A stretch of 64,000 nt of DNA from Peptostreptococcus sp. D1 (GTDB lineage: Bacteria; Bacillota; Clostridia; Peptostreptococcales; Peptostreptococcaceae), in contig NZ_FONP01000004.1 of the NCBI RefSeq assembly GCF_900112955.1, forward strand, positions 92,465 through 156,464, written 5' to 3'. Below are positions 63,597-64,000 of the stretch, piece after piece. The notes beneath the pieces are model-generated. The model did not search any database and was not told the DNA's origin. It was given only the letters and a program-made list of their open reading frames with translations. Position 1 is the first letter of the stretch; each line of letters opens with the position of its first letter. Position numbers and translations under genes: made by a program.

Positions 63597-63657
63597 CTAT
63601 CTTTTTATCGCTTCTCGTAGTTATATTTTTAAAACTACTATGTATTGTATATTACTA

Positions 63658-63692
63658 AGTATAACACACTATTGTTTATTACACAATAGTGT
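63658..63692 (-). promoter_or_regulatory. padR operon promoter with overlapping dyad (operator candidate)
   Basis: Minus-strand TTGTGT (63681-63686), 17-bp spacer, TATACT (63658-63663). A perfect 10-bp inverted repeat, ACACTATTGT with ACAATAGTGT (63666-63675 and 63683-63692), spans the -35 box and spacer, a suitable site for PadR autorepression. Confidence 0.55.
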
Positions 63693-63697
63693 CGCAG

Positions 63698-63722
63698 AAA
63701 AAAACTCTAGCATAAACTAGAG
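63698..63722 (-). terminator. Terminator of the rRNA operon
   Basis: CTCTAG and CTAGAG with a six-base loop, then seven T residues on the minus strand, just after 5S. Confidence 0.8.
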
Positions 63723-63730
63723 CCAATCAC

Positions 63731-63844
<114 letters not shown>

Positions 63845-63933
63845 ATATTTAATTGAAGCTTTTATACATCACCATATAAATATGATGTGATTGTACCTTC
63901 AAAACCGAATATATTAGCTTCCATCTATTTCTT

Positions 63934-64000
63934 GGTCAAGTCCTCGATCTATTAGTATTAGTAAGCTAAATACATTGCTGCACTTACACCTCTAACCTAT
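63934..64000 (-). rRNA. rrl: 23S ribosomal RNA, 3' end only
   Basis: The last bases of the window, read on the minus strand, match the 3' end of 23S rRNA (AGCTTACTAATACTAATAGA, then TCGAGGACTTGACC). The gene continues beyond the window. About 90 bp of spacer separates it from 5S, with no tRNA between them. Confidence 0.85.

Overview
This window looks like chromosome from a low-GC, anaerobic, Gram-positive Clostridia-type bacterium. The case rests on AT-rich intergenic DNA, strong GGAGG-type ribosome binding sites, a leucine T-box leader, a yybP-ykoY metal riboswitch, L27 with a Prp-cleaved leader, AddAB instead of RecBCD, a ferredoxin-like [FeFe] hydrogenase pair and an RNase E/G family protein next to TIGR03960/DUF2344. 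I infer something near Peptostreptococcaceae, but the genus cannot be fixed from the sequence alone. Almost all genes are on the minus strand; the exceptions are a partial D-Ala-D-Ala carboxypeptidase, rnz, the hydrogenase pair, a LysR regulator and an acyl carrier protein.

Layout. 1-7 kb: end of a dac gene, a DUF2325 gene behind a perfect Fur-type operator, a P-type cation ATPase behind a Mn2+-type riboswitch, and threonine deaminase with RidA. 6.7-16.3 kb: translation and ribosome-assembly housekeeping genes (yhbY, obgE, rpmA, prp, rplU, leuS with its T-box, rsfS, yqeK, nadD, recX), a DMT permease and a candidate 26-residue membrane peptide. 16.4-21.3 kb (plus strand): RNase Z and a two-gene hydrogenase operon, a GltD-like flavoprotein with a NuoF-like Fe-S module followed by an [FeFe] hydrogenase. 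21.4-33 kb: rng, DUF2344, TIGR03960 radical SAM, and the rod-shape set rodA, mrdA, mreD, mreC, mreB, then radC. 33-42.9 kb: a candidate C-rich small RNA, a LysR gene whose leader carries two interleaved inverted repeats, DUF896, a MocR regulator, a probable 6S RNA, a CcpA-like regulator, acpP, a nucleoid-associated protein, a pseudouridine synthase, NAD kinase and a CNNM-type CBS protein.

43-60.7 kb is the most striking region: seven consecutive minus-strand genes, several overlapping, devoted to DNA-end processing. These are a possible helicase-fold protein without a Walker A motif, a UvrD-like helicase, a small PD-(D/E)XK nuclease, addB, addA, sbcD and sbcC. The first three look like a second, split helicase-nuclease machine placed directly upstream of the canonical AddAB. 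60.8-63.5 kb is a PadR/DUF1700/DUF4097 envelope-type module, and the window ends in a minus-strand rRNA operon (23S 3' end, 5S, terminator).

Many start codons were moved from the longest possible ORF to the one with a properly spaced ribosome binding site, and the reason is given in each entry. No tRNA, CRISPR array, insertion sequence, prophage or origin was seen.
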